From Sva-07 sp963774765 (GTDB taxonomy: Bacteria; Actinomycetota; Acidimicrobiia; Acidimicrobiales; Ilumatobacteraceae), in NCBI GenBank assembly GCA_963774765.1, contig CAVZGP010000011.1, positions 496,001-560,000 on the forward strand: DNA of 64,000 nt. The letters are read 5' to 3'. Shown piece after piece: positions 7,980 through 19,976 of this stretch. The translations under genes and the position numbers were made by a program. Position 1 is the first letter of the stretch, and each line of letters opens with the position of its first letter. The notes below the pieces were generated by a model, which saw only the letters and a program-made list of their open reading frames with translations, did no database searches and was not told the origin of the DNA.

Positions 7980-10310
7980 CGGCGCCTGCTCATCGGGTGC
8001 CACCGACGGCCAGCGAGCCTTCCTTCCCGTCGTGCGGTTCGCCGACAACCAGTCGAGCGCGTCTCGGTAGGCGAATGCGGTGACGTGGGGGCCGTAGGCC
8101 AGTTCGCTTCGACGGCGAGCAGCGGAACCGATCCGCCGTCGGCGAGCCGCGTCGTCGACCAGGACGGTCAGCGACTCGACCCAGTCGGCCTGGGTCCGAC
8201 ACAGCATGCCCGTTCGCCCGTGTTCGATCGCGTTGGTGAATGGTCCGCTCGGCGACGCGACCGTCGCAACGCCGACCGCCGCTGCCTCCAGCCACTTCAC
8301 CTCGCTCTTGCACTCGTTGAACCGAGAGGGAAGCACCAGTGGCGCGACGTTCACGTCGACATCGACCAACAACTCGAACAAGCCGCGCCACGGTCGGAAC
8401 GGTTCGCTCATGACCCGGTCGGTGAAGACCTCCAACTCGGGTCCGGCGGTGATCGGGCCGACCACGAGGAACTCGACATTTGAGCGTCGCGTCATCACCG
8501 TCGCCACGGCCGGTGCGATCATGTCGAGATCGGGCTGATGACTGTCGGAACCGCTGAGGTACGCGATCCTGACCCGGTCGTCGCCACGCTCAAGACGCAC
8601 TCGGCAGACATCGACCGCTGATCGGAGCTCGACCAGGCCCAGCCCGTTGCCCACCACCGCCACGGGCAGCCCGATGGTTGACCTGACGTGATCGGCGAGA
8701 GCAGGTGTCGGCACGATGGCTCCGTCGCAGTGGTCGAGGGTTGTCCGATAACGGTGTAGCCCGTCGACGTACGCGCGCTGATCGTCGATCGACAGCGTCG
8801 CCACGCCGGGTATGTCGTCGATGAGTTCCGGGTCGAAGACCAGGTCGTCGACGTCGAAGATCACGAGTACGCCCCGTGCGCGCCACTCGTCGACGAGTTC
8901 GAGAAGGCGGCTGGTGGCGGGCACTCGCTGCAGGACGATGACGTCCATCCCGTTGGCGATCCGGTCGAGGGCCGGGTCAAGGTAGTGCGCGATGCGACAC
9001 GTCGCACCGCCGAGCTCCAGTGCCTCGCGTCGATGGTGGACCCGGTATCGCGCGATCGAACCATCGGCGCCGACGATGAACGCAACATTCCGCGGTGCCG
9101 TCGGCGTGGGCAACGGGACGAGTGTCCGATAACGCTCGACCAGCGCATCAACATGGTCGGCGGTCGAACGGATCGTGACGGGTTCGCTCGCAACGTTGTG
9201 CCGCAGCCGCTGCAGCGTTTCGGGATCGTCGACGAGTGTTCGCATCGCATCTGCAAGGGCGGGAGCGTCACCCGTCGGGGTGATGAGTCCATTGATGTCG
9301 TCGCGCACCACCTCCTCGGGTCCGAGGCAGTCCGAGGTGATCACGGCGAGGCCGGCGACAAGCGCCTCTCTCGCCGCGATCGAGAAGCTTTCTCGCGCGA
9401 TCGACGGGATCACGAGCACATCGGCGCGACCAAGTACCGACATCAGGTCATCGGGTGCGAATGCAGGCGACGGGCGGACCTGGTCAGGTAGGTGGCCTGG
9501 TGACAGACCGAAGGCGTCGAGGGTCCACCCGCCGATACCTGCCAGCTCGTGAGCAGCAGCGCGGATGACATCGGCGCCCTTCAGCGGACTGTCGCCACCC
9601 AGGTAGAGGAAATGCACTGGACCGTTGTCGTCGACGTCGGCCCCAGCGTCGAGCGGGATGACCGTCGTGGCCAGGTCGTTCTCGTCGACCTCGACCCGTT
9701 CGGGTGGAACTCCGTTGGCGACCACGACATCGCGGAGGGTCGATGACGGCACGAGGATCAGGTCGACACGACTGAGCATTTGCGTCAGCCGAGCCGCTCG
9801 GTCGGTGCGCCACTCCGGCGTGCGAGCGCACGCACAGGTGTTGACATCGGTGACCAGCGGGCACGGCTGCAGCTCGGTGTCGACGAGGAACAGCCGGGCA
9901 CACCACCACCACAGGTCGTGCATGGTCACGATGGTCCGTGCCCCCGACGCCACCGCTGCTTCGACGACGCCGACACCTAGAGTCTGCAGCGTATGCATGT
10001 GGATCACCTCGGGCCGGAAGTCGTGCCACCAATCGCGCGCCGCAGTCGCCGCTGTCGGGTTGTCCCAGTTGCCGTCGTCGTCCTGATCGATGCGTTGGGC
10101 GGTACCGATCCATCGAATGGCGAAGGGACGTGTTGCTGTGGGAGCGTCGACTCGAACCTCACCGTCGGCCAGGCCGAGTGTGATCGCCCCGGACAGCACC
10201 TCGACCTCATGGCCTCTTGCCGCTGCCGCATGGGCAAGGCGCTCGACCAACAGCGTCGCGCCGCTCGTGAAGTCCGGCGGGAGATGAGCGGTGACGTAGG
10301 CGATGCGCAT
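7893..10310 (-). CDS. Two-domain glycosyltransferase (GT4-type N-half plus second GT half)
   Basis: A protein of about 805 residues. It opens with MRIAYVTAHLPPDFTSGATL, the usual start of a GT-B family 4 glycosyltransferase. FLYLGGDSPLKGADVI and SIARESFSIAAREALVAGLAVITS give the donor-binding C-subdomain with the E-x7-E arrangement. From about residue 420 a second GT-B-like unit begins (RNVAFIVGADGSIARYRVHHRREAL), with FDVDDLVFDP and WLEAAAVGVATVASPSGPF, resembling the glycosyltransferase half of large actinobacterial surface-glycan enzymes. The ATG ending at 10310 fits the family; an upstream start at 10331 would overlap the divergent gene. The two halves may add successive sugars. Confidence 0.75.
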   Translation of the reverse strand: MRIAYVTAHLPPDFTSGATLLVERLAHAAAARGHEVEVLSGAITLGLADGEVRVDAPTATRPFAIRWIGTAQRIDQDDDGNWDNPTAATAARDWWHDFRPEVIHMHTLQTLGVGVVEAAVASGARTIVTMHDLWWWCARLFLVDTELQPCPLVTDVNTCACARTPEWRTDRAARLTQMLSRVDLILVPSSTLRDVVVANGVPPERVEVDENDLATTVIPLDAGADVDDNGPVHFLYLGGDSPLKGADVIRAAAHELAGIGGWTLDAFGLSPGHLPDQVRPSPAFAPDDLMSVLGRADVLVIPSIARESFSIAAREALVAGLAVITSDCLGPEEVVRDDINGLITPTGDAPALADAMRTLVDDPETLQRLRHNVASEPVTIRSTADHVDALVERYRTLVPLPTPTAPRNVAFIVGADGSIARYRVHHRREALELGGATCRIAHYLDPALDRIANGMDVIVLQRVPATSRLLELVDEWRARGVLVIFDVDDLVFDPELIDDIPGVATLSIDDQRAYVDGLHRYRTTLDHCDGAIVPTPALADHVRSTIGLPVAVVGNGLGLVELRSAVDVCRVRLERGDDRVRIAYLSGSDSHQPDLDMIAPAVATVMTRRSNVEFLVVGPITAGPELEVFTDRVMSEPFRPWRGLFELLVDVDVNVAPLVLPSRFNECKSEVKWLEAAAVGVATVASPSGPFTNAIEHGRTGMLCRTQADWVESLTVLVDDAARRRRIGSAARRRSELAYGPHVTAFAYRDALDWLSANRTTGRKARWPSVAPDEQAPSAPPLDAYDIEVGHVDRRRRWLRRLVRR

Positions 10311-10315
10311 GAGCG

Positions 10316-12211
10316 GTGCAGACCGACGCACGGTCGAGGGCCGACACTACTGGCCGGACCCCGCCGGTGACCGGGACGACCGACGACGCCGAGCGGCTGC
10401 GAGCCGAACGTGATGCGGCAGTGGCGCACGCACGCGCTCTCGAGATGCAGCTCGGCGAGCTCCGGGGTCAGGTGAAGCGGTTCGAGTTGATGCTCTGGCG
10501 CCGCACGGCTCGCCGCGCAGTTGTGGCAGTCGCGGCTCGATCGGGTGTTGGCGAAAGTGCGTCGATCGTGAACGCTGGGGTCGCCCCGCGTTTCTCGATC
10601 TGCACGCCTGTCCACGACCCGCCACTCGACCTCTTGCGGGCGTGTCTCGACTCGATCGTCTCGCAGACCTGTGCCGACTGGGAGCTGTGCCTCGTCGACG
10701 ACGGTTCGCAACGCGTCGAGGTACTCTCCGAACTCCGCGCCCGAGTCTCCGGCGACTCCCGGATCCGCCTCGTCGAGCGTCCGCAGGCCGGCGGCATCGT
10801 CGCGGCGTCGAACGCTGCGCTGGCGATGGCCACCGGTGAGTTCGTCGTGCTCGTCGATCACGACGACCGCATCGAACCGAACGCCCTGGAGCTCGTTGCT
10901 TGTGCCCTCGACGCCGATCCGACCATCGACTACCTGTACACCGACGAGGACAAGCTGGCGCCCAGCGGGCGTGTGTACGACACGTTCCTCAAACCCGACT
11001 GGTCGCCCGAGCGCCTCCGTTCGCAGAACTACTGCACGCATCTCTCGGTGCTCCGCCGATCGCTGGTCGCCGAGGTCGGCGGGTTCCGCACCGGATTCGA
11101 CGGTTCGCAGGACCACGACCTGATCCTGCGCGTCACCGAACGTGCCCGCACGGTCCACCACATCCCCGCCGTGCTGTACCACTGGTGCATCACGCCGGGG
11201 TCGGCCGCCGGCGACGCCGACGCGAAGCCATATGCCCGCGAGGCCGGCCGACGGGCAGTGGAGGAGCACCTCGCTCGGGTCGGGATCGATGGCATCGTCG
11301 AGCAGCTCGGCACGCCCGGTCACTACCGCTCGCGCCGTCGCGTGGCCGATCCTCCGAGCGTGAGCATCGTGATCCCGACGGTCGGCACCGCACGTCCGGT
11401 GTGGGGTGTCGAGCGACCCCTCGTGCTGAGCGCGGTGGCGTCGGTGCTCGACGTCACGACGTACCCGAACTTCGAGGTCGTCGTCGTGGCCGACTCTGCC
11501 ACGCCGCCGGAGGTGCTCGGCGAACTCGGCGCGCTGAACTGCCGGGTCGTGCGCGCCGACGGCGAGTTCAACTTCTCGCTGCGCTGCAACCAGGGTGCGG
11601 CGGCAGCGTCCGGCGACGTGCTGTTGTTCCTCAACGACGACACGCTCGTCGAGCAGGCGGACTGGCTCGACACGATGGTCGGTTTCCTCGCCGAGCCCGA
11701 CGTCGGCGTGGTCGGCGCCCGGTTGCTGTACGCCGACGGCACCCTCCAACACGGTGGGCTGCTGCTGAATGAGCAGCCACTGCACATCTTCCACGGATTC
11801 GGCGGCGATGACCCCGGCCCGTTCGGCCTGCTCGAGATCGACCGGGAGGTCAGCGCGGTGACCGGTGCCTGTTTCCTCACGCCGCGCAACGTGTTCGACG
11901 AACTCGGTGGCTTCCCCGAAGAGTTCCGTGTCGCGTTCAACGACCTCGACTACTGCCTCCGTGCCAGCGCAACCGGTCGGCGGATCATCTGGAGCGCTCA
12001 CTCGACGCTGTTCCACTTCGAATCGCAGACGCGGCGACCCGACGCCGATCAACACGAGATCGACCTGCTGTACGAACGCTGGGGCGACCAGCTGAGATGC
12101 GACCCCTACGGCAATCCGGCGTTCGCTCCGAAGCAGGCGGTGTGGCTACCGCTGGAGCGAGCGACGCTCGCGGCGGCGATCAGGGCCCGCCTCGCTCGGT
12201 TGCGTCGCTGA
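10316..12211 (+). CDS. Bifunctional glycosyltransferase with two GT2 domains
   Basis: The 631-residue protein begins with a short charged coiled-coil segment (AERLRAERDAAVAHARALEM) and then carries two GT-A domains in tandem. The first (about residues 95-330) has FSICTPVHDP, CLVDDGS and VVLVDHDDRIEPNALE. The second (about 340-600) has VSIVIPTVG, VLLFLNDDTLVEQADW, AVTGACFLTPRNVFDELGG and FNDLDYCLRA. The layout matches GT2 proteins of O-antigen and S-layer glycan clusters. The start lies five bases from the divergent gene's ATG, so the two genes share a very short or internal promoter region. The sugars transferred are unknown. Confidence 0.8.
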   Translation: MQTDARSRADTTGRTPPVTGTTDDAERLRAERDAAVAHARALEMQLGELRGQVKRFELMLWRRTARRAVVAVAARSGVGESASIVNAGVAPRFSICTPVHDPPLDLLRACLDSIVSQTCADWELCLVDDGSQRVEVLSELRARVSGDSRIRLVERPQAGGIVAASNAALAMATGEFVVLVDHDDRIEPNALELVACALDADPTIDYLYTDEDKLAPSGRVYDTFLKPDWSPERLRSQNYCTHLSVLRRSLVAEVGGFRTGFDGSQDHDLILRVTERARTVHHIPAVLYHWCITPGSAAGDADAKPYAREAGRRAVEEHLARVGIDGIVEQLGTPGHYRSRRRVADPPSVSIVIPTVGTARPVWGVERPLVLSAVASVLDVTTYPNFEVVVVADSATPPEVLGELGALNCRVVRADGEFNFSLRCNQGAAAASGDVLLFLNDDTLVEQADWLDTMVGFLAEPDVGVVGARLLYADGTLQHGGLLLNEQPLHIFHGFGGDDPGPFGLLEIDREVSAVTGACFLTPRNVFDELGGFPEEFRVAFNDLDYCLRASATGRRIIWSAHSTLFHFESQTRRPDADQHEIDLLYERWGDQLRCDPYGNPAFAPKQAVWLPLERATLAAAIRARLARLRR

Positions 12212-12215
12212 GCGA

Positions 12216-13418
12216 TCAGGACCGCACGGTCACGTCGAAGGCGACGGTACCGTCGGCGCGGGTCGTGTTGAGCACCTCGAACGCTGTAGCGCGTTCTTTC
12301 CAGTCGAGCACACGACCGGTGGAGCGCTCGATCAGCTTGAGGTTGATCGGGAACTCGCCGTCGAGGAGCCCGATACGGCCGATGTCGATCCGGATCGACG
12401 CGTTGCCGTCGAGTGGCGCGATCCGGGTGTCGAGCGAATCGGTGTCCACGTGGTAGAGGATGCGGCCTTCGTTGTCCGTCACCTCGAGATCGAGGATCGC
12501 ATCGTCGATCAGACGGGTCGTCGTGACGTCGATGTCGACCCGCACCGACTCGCCGACATGGACGTGGCGCCTGCTCGCCTCGTGATCGTGATGGACCTGG
12601 ACGTCACCGATGGTGAGCGGGCTGTCGACCAGGGCATCGGAGTCGATTGCGAGACCTGGATGGCCGTGGAGGTACTCGCGGAACACTCGGATCGCCTTGC
12701 CCGGCTCGTCGTCGATCACCATGTTGCCGTGGTCGAGCACGATCGCACGGCCGCAGACCTGACGCACCGTCTCGGCGGCGTGCGTGACGAGCACGATCGT
12801 TCGGCCCTCGTCCTGGAATTGCTTGATGCGGCTCATGCACTTGAGCTGGAAGACCTCGTCGCCGACGGCGAGGACCTCGTCGACGAGCAACACGTCGGGA
12901 TCGAGGTTGACCGCCACGGCGAAACCGAGTCGGACGTACATCCCGGACGAGTAGTGCTTGACCGGTTCGTCGATGAACTGTTCGAGCCCGGCGAAGTCGA
13001 CGATCTCGTCGAATCGGGCGGCGATCTCCCTGCGTGGCATTCCAAGGAACGCAGCGTTGATGAACACGTTCTCGCGCCCGGTGAGATCGGGATGGAACCC
13101 GGCGCCGAGCTCGAGGAGCGAGGCGAGGCGGCCACGGACGAAGACCTGGCCGCTGGTCGGGGTCAGGATGCCGGCGATGCATTTGAGCAGCGTCGACTTT
13201 CCCGACCCGTTGTGGCCGAGGATGCCGACCGTCTCGCCCTGCTCGATCGTGAAGCCCACATCGTGGAGCGCGGGAAACTCCTCGTAGTGGTTGCGCCCCA
13301 TGCCGAGCAACCGTTCCTTGAGCGAGGTGACCGGCGTGGTGGAGATCCTGAACACCTTCGACACGTCGTCGACGATGATCGCCTCGTTGCCGGGTCGGGA
13401 GGAAGCGGCAACGGTCAC
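12216..13418 (-). CDS. wzt: ABC transporter ATPase for polysaccharide export (Wzt/TagH-like)
   Basis: A 400-residue ABC ATPase energising glycan export. The Walker A is GHNGSGKST, the signature YSSGMYVRLGFA, Walker B VLLVDEVLAVGD and the H-loop VTHA. The pattern LASLLELGAGFHPDLTGREN is specific to the Wzt/TagH/RfbB polysaccharide-export subfamily. A C-terminal domain of about 150 residues follows (residues about 255-400). It is rich in beta strands and resembles Wzt_C, which recognises the glycan end group in O-antigen systems. The GTG start overlaps the stop of the permease gene (GTGA), as expected for a Wzm-Wzt operon. Confidence 0.88.
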   Translation of the reverse strand: MTVAASSRPGNEAIIVDDVSKVFRISTTPVTSLKERLLGMGRNHYEEFPALHDVGFTIEQGETVGILGHNGSGKSTLLKCIAGILTPTSGQVFVRGRLASLLELGAGFHPDLTGRENVFINAAFLGMPRREIAARFDEIVDFAGLEQFIDEPVKHYSSGMYVRLGFAVAVNLDPDVLLVDEVLAVGDEVFQLKCMSRIKQFQDEGRTIVLVTHAAETVRQVCGRAIVLDHGNMVIDDEPGKAIRVFREYLHGHPGLAIDSDALVDSPLTIGDVQVHHDHEASRRHVHVGESVRVDIDVTTTRLIDDAILDLEVTDNEGRILYHVDTDSLDTRIAPLDGNASIRIDIGRIGLLDGEFPINLKLIERSTGRVLDWKERATAFEVLNTTRADGTVAFDVTVRS

Positions 13419-14319
13419 AGCGCCTCGGCGAGGTTGGTGTCGGCGCGGTCGAACACTTCAGCGCGATGGCCAAGATGACCAGCACGACGGTCCCGGTGAA
13501 CACGAGGGTGCCGAGATACCACAGCGGCCCGTCGGGGGGAAGCAGGGCAATCCCCTCGACTTCGGACTTGCCGTAGATCGCCCGCTGGAAGGTGATCACG
13601 ACAGACGTGAACGGGTTCAGGAGCAAGGCTTCGCCCGGTATGCCATGGCGTTCGAGGAATGGCACGGCTCGTTCGTACTGGTACAGGATCGGCGTCATCC
13701 AGAACCAGCCCATCACCAACAGCTCGAGGAGGTGCATCGTGTCGCGGGCCATCACGTTCAGCGGCGCCAGCAACAACGCGAGGCCGCTGACGACGAGGAT
13801 CGCGACGAAGAGGGCGATCGGGAGCAACCACATGTACGCCCAGTCGACGCTGTGGCGTGTGACGAGGAGCACGCCGGCGAAGGCCACCGACTGCAGCAGG
13901 AAGTGGGTGAGCGCGCTGCCGACGTTCGCGAGCGGGAGGATCGCCCGAGGGAACTTGACCTTGCCCACGAGCGACGAGTTCGCCGTGATCGAGACGGTCG
14001 CGGTGAGCATCGCCGTCGACGCAAAGGTCCACACCAGCAGTCCGCACAGCACCCAGATGGCGAACCGTGGGAACCCGGCCCCGAGGATCGCGAACACGGC
14101 GGTGTAGACGACCAGGAGGAACAGCGGCTGGATCATCGACCACACGAAGCCGAGCGTCGAGTGCTTGTACCTGACAGTCAGTTCCTTTCGGGTGAGGCTG
14201 CCGAGCAGTTCACGGAACTCGAAGATCTCACGAATGTGGCCGAGGATCGTCCGACGTTGCGCCATCGGGCGAAGTTCGTCGGACACGGGACGTCGGGCAG
14301 GCTGGTCGAGGGCGGTCAT
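13415..14319 (-). CDS. wzm: ABC-2 type polysaccharide export permease (Wzm-like); one-base frame break near its end
   Basis: The permease half of the exporter, about 301 residues with six membrane segments. LTRKELTVRYKHSTLGFVWS is the amphipathic N-terminal helix of ABC-2 permeases, and WFWMTPILYQY is a conserved signature. The frame from the ATG ending at 14319 is intact to VLVILAIALK. A missing base between 13456 and 13457 then shifts it; restoring one G gives VFDRADTNLAEAL and a stop at 13415, a normal Wzm C-terminus. The corrected length is a whole number of codons and the stop then overlaps the wzt start correctly. The lesion is probably a sequence error, or else a very recent mutation. 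Confidence 0.85.
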
Positions 14320-14404
14320 GGGAACGGGACAACGTTATCGACTGGCTGCGAGAGCAGGCCGGATGACGGTGGTCGCCGAGGGCCGGGCTGCGCGTGGCGT
14401 CGAC

Positions 14405-14989
14405 TCAGGTCGGGCGGTCCTGCTTGTCCTTCTTGGCGGCCTTCTGGGCCTTCTTCCATTCGCGTACCTTGCCGAGTGACGCATCGTCGTGGACGTCGGC
14501 GACCGAGCGGGGTGTGTCGTCGCCGAACTTGCCTGCCGCTTCGCGCCATCCGGCCAGTTCGACGCCCTGGGACTTGCCGAGGATGGCGATGAAGATCTTC
14601 GACTTCTCGTCGCCGTAGCCGGGCAGTGCGCGCAAGCGCCGGTACACCTCGTCGGCGTCGTCGACGCCCTTCCAGATGTTCGCGGCGTTGCCCTTGTAGT
14701 CGGCGACCAGGGCCTCACACACGGCGTGGATGCGCTTGCCCATCGAGCCGGGGAAGCGGTGGATCGCCGGCTTCTCGCAGCAGATCGACACGAACTCGTC
14801 GAGGTCCATCGCGGCGATCTTCTTCGGATCGAGATGACCCAGCCGCTTCTTCAACGTTGCCGGGCCGGTGAACGCCCACTCCATCGGAACCTGCTGGTCG
14901 AGCAGCATCCCGAGCAGCAGCGCATTGGCGTTCGTGTTGAGCAGCTTGTCGGCTGCCGTGTCACCGGTGATGTAGAGCGTGCCAACCAT
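14405..14989 (-). CDS. HhH-GPD-type base-excision DNA repair protein (TIGR03252-like)
   Basis: A 194-residue protein recognised as the small actinobacterial HhH-GPD family protein. It opens with LYITGDTAADKLLNTNANAL and LLGMLLDQQVPMEWAF, corresponding to the first helices of DNA glycosylases, and has a helix-hairpin-helix-like stretch (LRALPGYGDEKSKIFIAILGK). A Lys/Asp-rich C-terminal tail (KKAQKAAKKDKQ) follows. It is thought to remove damaged bases, but no substrate is established from sequence. It stands alone between the exporter operon and a divergent membrane protein gene. Confidence 0.75.
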   Translation of the reverse strand: MVGTLYITGDTAADKLLNTNANALLLGMLLDQQVPMEWAFTGPATLKKRLGHLDPKKIAAMDLDEFVSICCEKPAIHRFPGSMGKRIHAVCEALVADYKGNAANIWKGVDDADEVYRRLRALPGYGDEKSKIFIAILGKSQGVELAGWREAAGKFGDDTPRSVADVHDDASLGKVREWKKAQKAAKKDKQDRPT

Positions 14990-15064
14990 CCGACCAACCT
15001 ACCTCTGGGCATGGATGCGGGGCCTGCCAGGTCGGCATAGCCTCTTGCCGATGGGACACGTCGG

Positions 15065-16594
15065 ATGATCGACGACGAGGTGATCGAGTCGGCGGATCTC
15101 GACAATCGACCCCTCGACGGTTCCCGGATCATCGCCGCCGTGGTGGTCGGCGTGCTGATGGCACTGCTGCTCGCGGCAACCGTGGGACTGTTTCCCGGTC
15201 GCCAGCCGGTTGGCGCCGGCGACAACGGTGACGGGAGCCGTCTCTACTGTGGGGTGGGGCTGACGCCGATCGGGGTCGAATCGACCAACTGGAAGGGCGG
15301 TGTGGTGCTCGACTTCGCCAGGAGTCCGGCGTGCGACCCGCAGCAACCGTCGAGCGCACTCGCTGTCATGAAGGTGGCGGCCATGAACCAGGATCCGTTC
15401 AGCTTGCTGCGACTCGGCTGGCTCTATGTCGGGTTGTTCTCGGCGGTTGCCGGTATCAGCGCATGGGCGCTGACCGCGCGGGGGCGTGCCGACTTGTGGC
15501 TGCTGGTGCCGCCGGCCCTGCCGTTGCTCGATCGAGACTTCACCCGCTTCATGATCTCGACGTTCGCCGAACCTGCAGGCCTCCTCGGAGCGTTTGCTCT
15601 GCTGTGCGGTGTCGCGGTCGCGTCGGCAACGGATCGGGATCGGTCCGTCGAACGGGTCATCGCCGTCTGCCTGCTCGGCGGCGGCGGGTTGCTGGCCGTC
15701 ACCGCCAAGATCGGATTCATCCCGGTGGCGGTGATCGCCGTCGTGCTCGCCGCGACGGTGCCGATTCGGTTCGGGTCGTCGATCAAGGGATGGTCAGCGT
15801 GGCTGGTGGGGCCGGTCGTCGCCGTGCTGGTCGCCGTCGGCGTGCTTCTCTCCACTCCGCCGTCCCTGGAGTGGCAGGCCGAGCTCTATCCCGCGGTGAA
15901 CGCCCACAACGTGATCTACACGTTGGTGTTGACCGAGCTACCCGGATCGGCCACGCGCCTCGGCCTGCCGGAGGAGGCCGGCGACTTCGCCGGCGACGCC
16001 TACTTCCCGGACGGTCCGGCCGGTGTGGCTGGAGCAGACCTCGTCGCCGCGGATCCCGATCGGTACCGCAACCGGGCGTGGTCGCTGCTCGCTCGGTCCC
16101 CGGCTGCTCTGGCCGACGCAGTGGGAATCGGCCTGCAAGCAACGCGCGGCCGTTCGCTCGACTACCTCCCCAGCGAGCCATGGTCGGCGGCATCCGATCC
16201 GCCCGAACTGGGTGATGTCCTCAGCGGCCAGCAGGGTGTCGACTCACGTTCGTTGCGCTCGTGGCTCGACGGGATGTCGATGCCATGGATTCCCAGCGTC
16301 CTGGTCCTGTTTGGGCTGATCGCAGGGGCGGCGAGCGTCAGGTGGCGGAATCGGCCGGCGAGCGGCTTTGCTCGGCTGGCCGGCGTTGCCGCCGCCGCTG
16401 CGCTGGGAGTCGCGGCGGTCTCCGTGCTCGGCGACGGTTACTTCGAGATCGCGAAGCACGTCTGGCTTGCCGCCTACTTTCTGGATGTCACGCTGCTCGC
16501 ATTGCTCGGCGTGGGTGCGCTCGTCGCGTTGCCACGGCTGCGCTCATGGAACGATCGACGTGCAGGAGGCGCCGCACCGGAAACCGCCGACTGA
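15065..16594 (+). CDS. Polytopic membrane protein of unknown function
   Basis: A 509-residue protein with about ten hydrophobic segments. The first is IIAAVVVGVLMALLLAATVG. A large outside loop (about residues 55-105) contains two cysteines, and a second large loop lies at about residues 270-395. Alternating membrane helices and long outside loops recall GT-C-type glycosyltransferases or surface-polymer membrane proteins, and the early RxLYCGVG stretch would be in the outside loop. No catalytic motif could be assigned. It ends convergently with aceE, and the two stop codons sit in one palindrome. Confidence 0.6.
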   Translation: MIDDEVIESADLDNRPLDGSRIIAAVVVGVLMALLLAATVGLFPGRQPVGAGDNGDGSRLYCGVGLTPIGVESTNWKGGVVLDFARSPACDPQQPSSALAVMKVAAMNQDPFSLLRLGWLYVGLFSAVAGISAWALTARGRADLWLLVPPALPLLDRDFTRFMISTFAEPAGLLGAFALLCGVAVASATDRDRSVERVIAVCLLGGGGLLAVTAKIGFIPVAVIAVVLAATVPIRFGSSIKGWSAWLVGPVVAVLVAVGVLLSTPPSLEWQAELYPAVNAHNVIYTLVLTELPGSATRLGLPEEAGDFAGDAYFPDGPAGVAGADLVAADPDRYRNRAWSLLARSPAALADAVGIGLQATRGRSLDYLPSEPWSAASDPPELGDVLSGQQGVDSRSLRSWLDGMSMPWIPSVLVLFGLIAGAASVRWRNRPASGFARLAGVAAAAALGVAAVSVLGDGYFEIAKHVWLAAYFLDVTLLALLGVGALVALPRLRSWNDRRAGGAAPETAD

Positions 16595-16623
16595 TTTCAC
16601 CAGGGGTCTGACCCTTGGTGAAA

Positions 16624-16625
<2 letters not shown>
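16593..16625. repeat. Palindrome of the GTCTGAC family spanning two convergent stop codons
   Basis: Arms GATTTCACC and GGTGAAATC enclose AGGGGTCTGACCCTT. The palindrome covers the stop codon of the membrane protein gene on the plus strand and touches that of aceE on the minus strand. It can fold as a strong hairpin in either transcript and probably ends both. It lacks a clear U tract. The same design recurs at 49286, 57997 and 56652. Confidence 0.75.
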
Positions 16626-19348
<2,723 letters not shown>

Positions 19349-19435
19349 GAGTGCCAGTCTCGCAGTGTTACCGATCGGTACGCACCGGATCGGTCGATTC
19401 AGCGGCCAGCTCAAGCCCCCGATCCACCCACCAGC

Positions 19436-19488
19436 CCGAAAAATGCCTGGATCTGCGCGCTCAGCGCGACGAACCAGGCATTTTTCGG
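19436..19488. repeat. 53-bp dispersed palindrome, AAAAATGCCTGG family, copy 1
   Basis: Arms of 15 bases (CCGAAAAATGCCTGG at 19436-19450 and its complement at 19474-19488) enclose an inner CGCGCT-C-AGCGCG hairpin. It lies in the divergent gap between aceE and rnhA, so it is not at the 3' end of either gene. A second copy at 53125-53183 is in inverted orientation, and its loop differs by only one base over 23. Confidence 0.8.
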
Positions 19489-19505
19489 CAGATAGGTTCC
19501 GACCA

Positions 19506-19964
19506 ATGTCCGGACTCGTGATCTACACCGATGGTGCCTGCAGTGGAAATCCCGGGCCGGGTGGGTGGGCCTGGGCGGTGGCACCGACCGGGGAGCCGAG
19601 CGGCGCCGGGGGAGAGGCGCACACGACGAACCAGCGCATGGAGATCCACGCCGTCCTCGATGCCCTGCGAACCCATGCGCATCTCGCCGACGACCACGGC
19701 GCACCACTGCCGATCGAGATCGTGTCCGACTCGACCTACGTCGTCAACTGCTTCCGCGACCGGTGGTGGGTGAAGTGGCAGCGCAACGGGTGGACGAACT
19801 CGCAGAAGAAGCCGGTCGCCAACGTCGATCTGTGGCAACCGCTGATCGAACTGGTCAACGCCGGCGATGTGAGCTTCCGTTGGGTGAAGGGCCACAGTGG
19901 CGACCGGATGAACGACCTCGTCGATCGCCTGGCCGTTGCAGCGGTCCCGAGCGCCGGGCAGTGA
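19506..19964 (+). CDS. rnhA: Ribonuclease HI
   Basis: A 152-residue RNase H that cleaves the RNA strand of RNA-DNA hybrids in the cytoplasm. The catalytic acidic residues are all visible: D in VIYTDGACSGNPGPGGW, E in NQRMEIHAVLDAL, D in IVSDSTYVVNCF and D in GDRMNDLVDRLA. The basic handle region WWVKWQRNGWTNSQKKPV and the KGHSGD motif are present, as in E. coli RNase HI. The ATG at 19506 gives the standard N-terminus. The gene is divergent from aceE, with a dispersed palindrome in between. Confidence 0.92.
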   Translation: MSGLVIYTDGACSGNPGPGGWAWAVAPTGEPSGAGGEAHTTNQRMEIHAVLDALRTHAHLADDHGAPLPIEIVSDSTYVVNCFRDRWWVKWQRNGWTNSQKKPVANVDLWQPLIELVNAGDVSFRWVKGHSGDRMNDLVDRLAVAAVPSAGQ

Positions 19965-19976
19965 ACGCGGCGGCGC

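Noticed and set aside
10004..12055. Long minus-strand open frame of about 680 codons over the two-domain GT2 gene
   Set aside because: It is antisense to a gene with clear GT2 motifs, is rich in His, Arg and Asp runs, and has no recognisable domain; long antisense frames are expected in GC-rich DNA.
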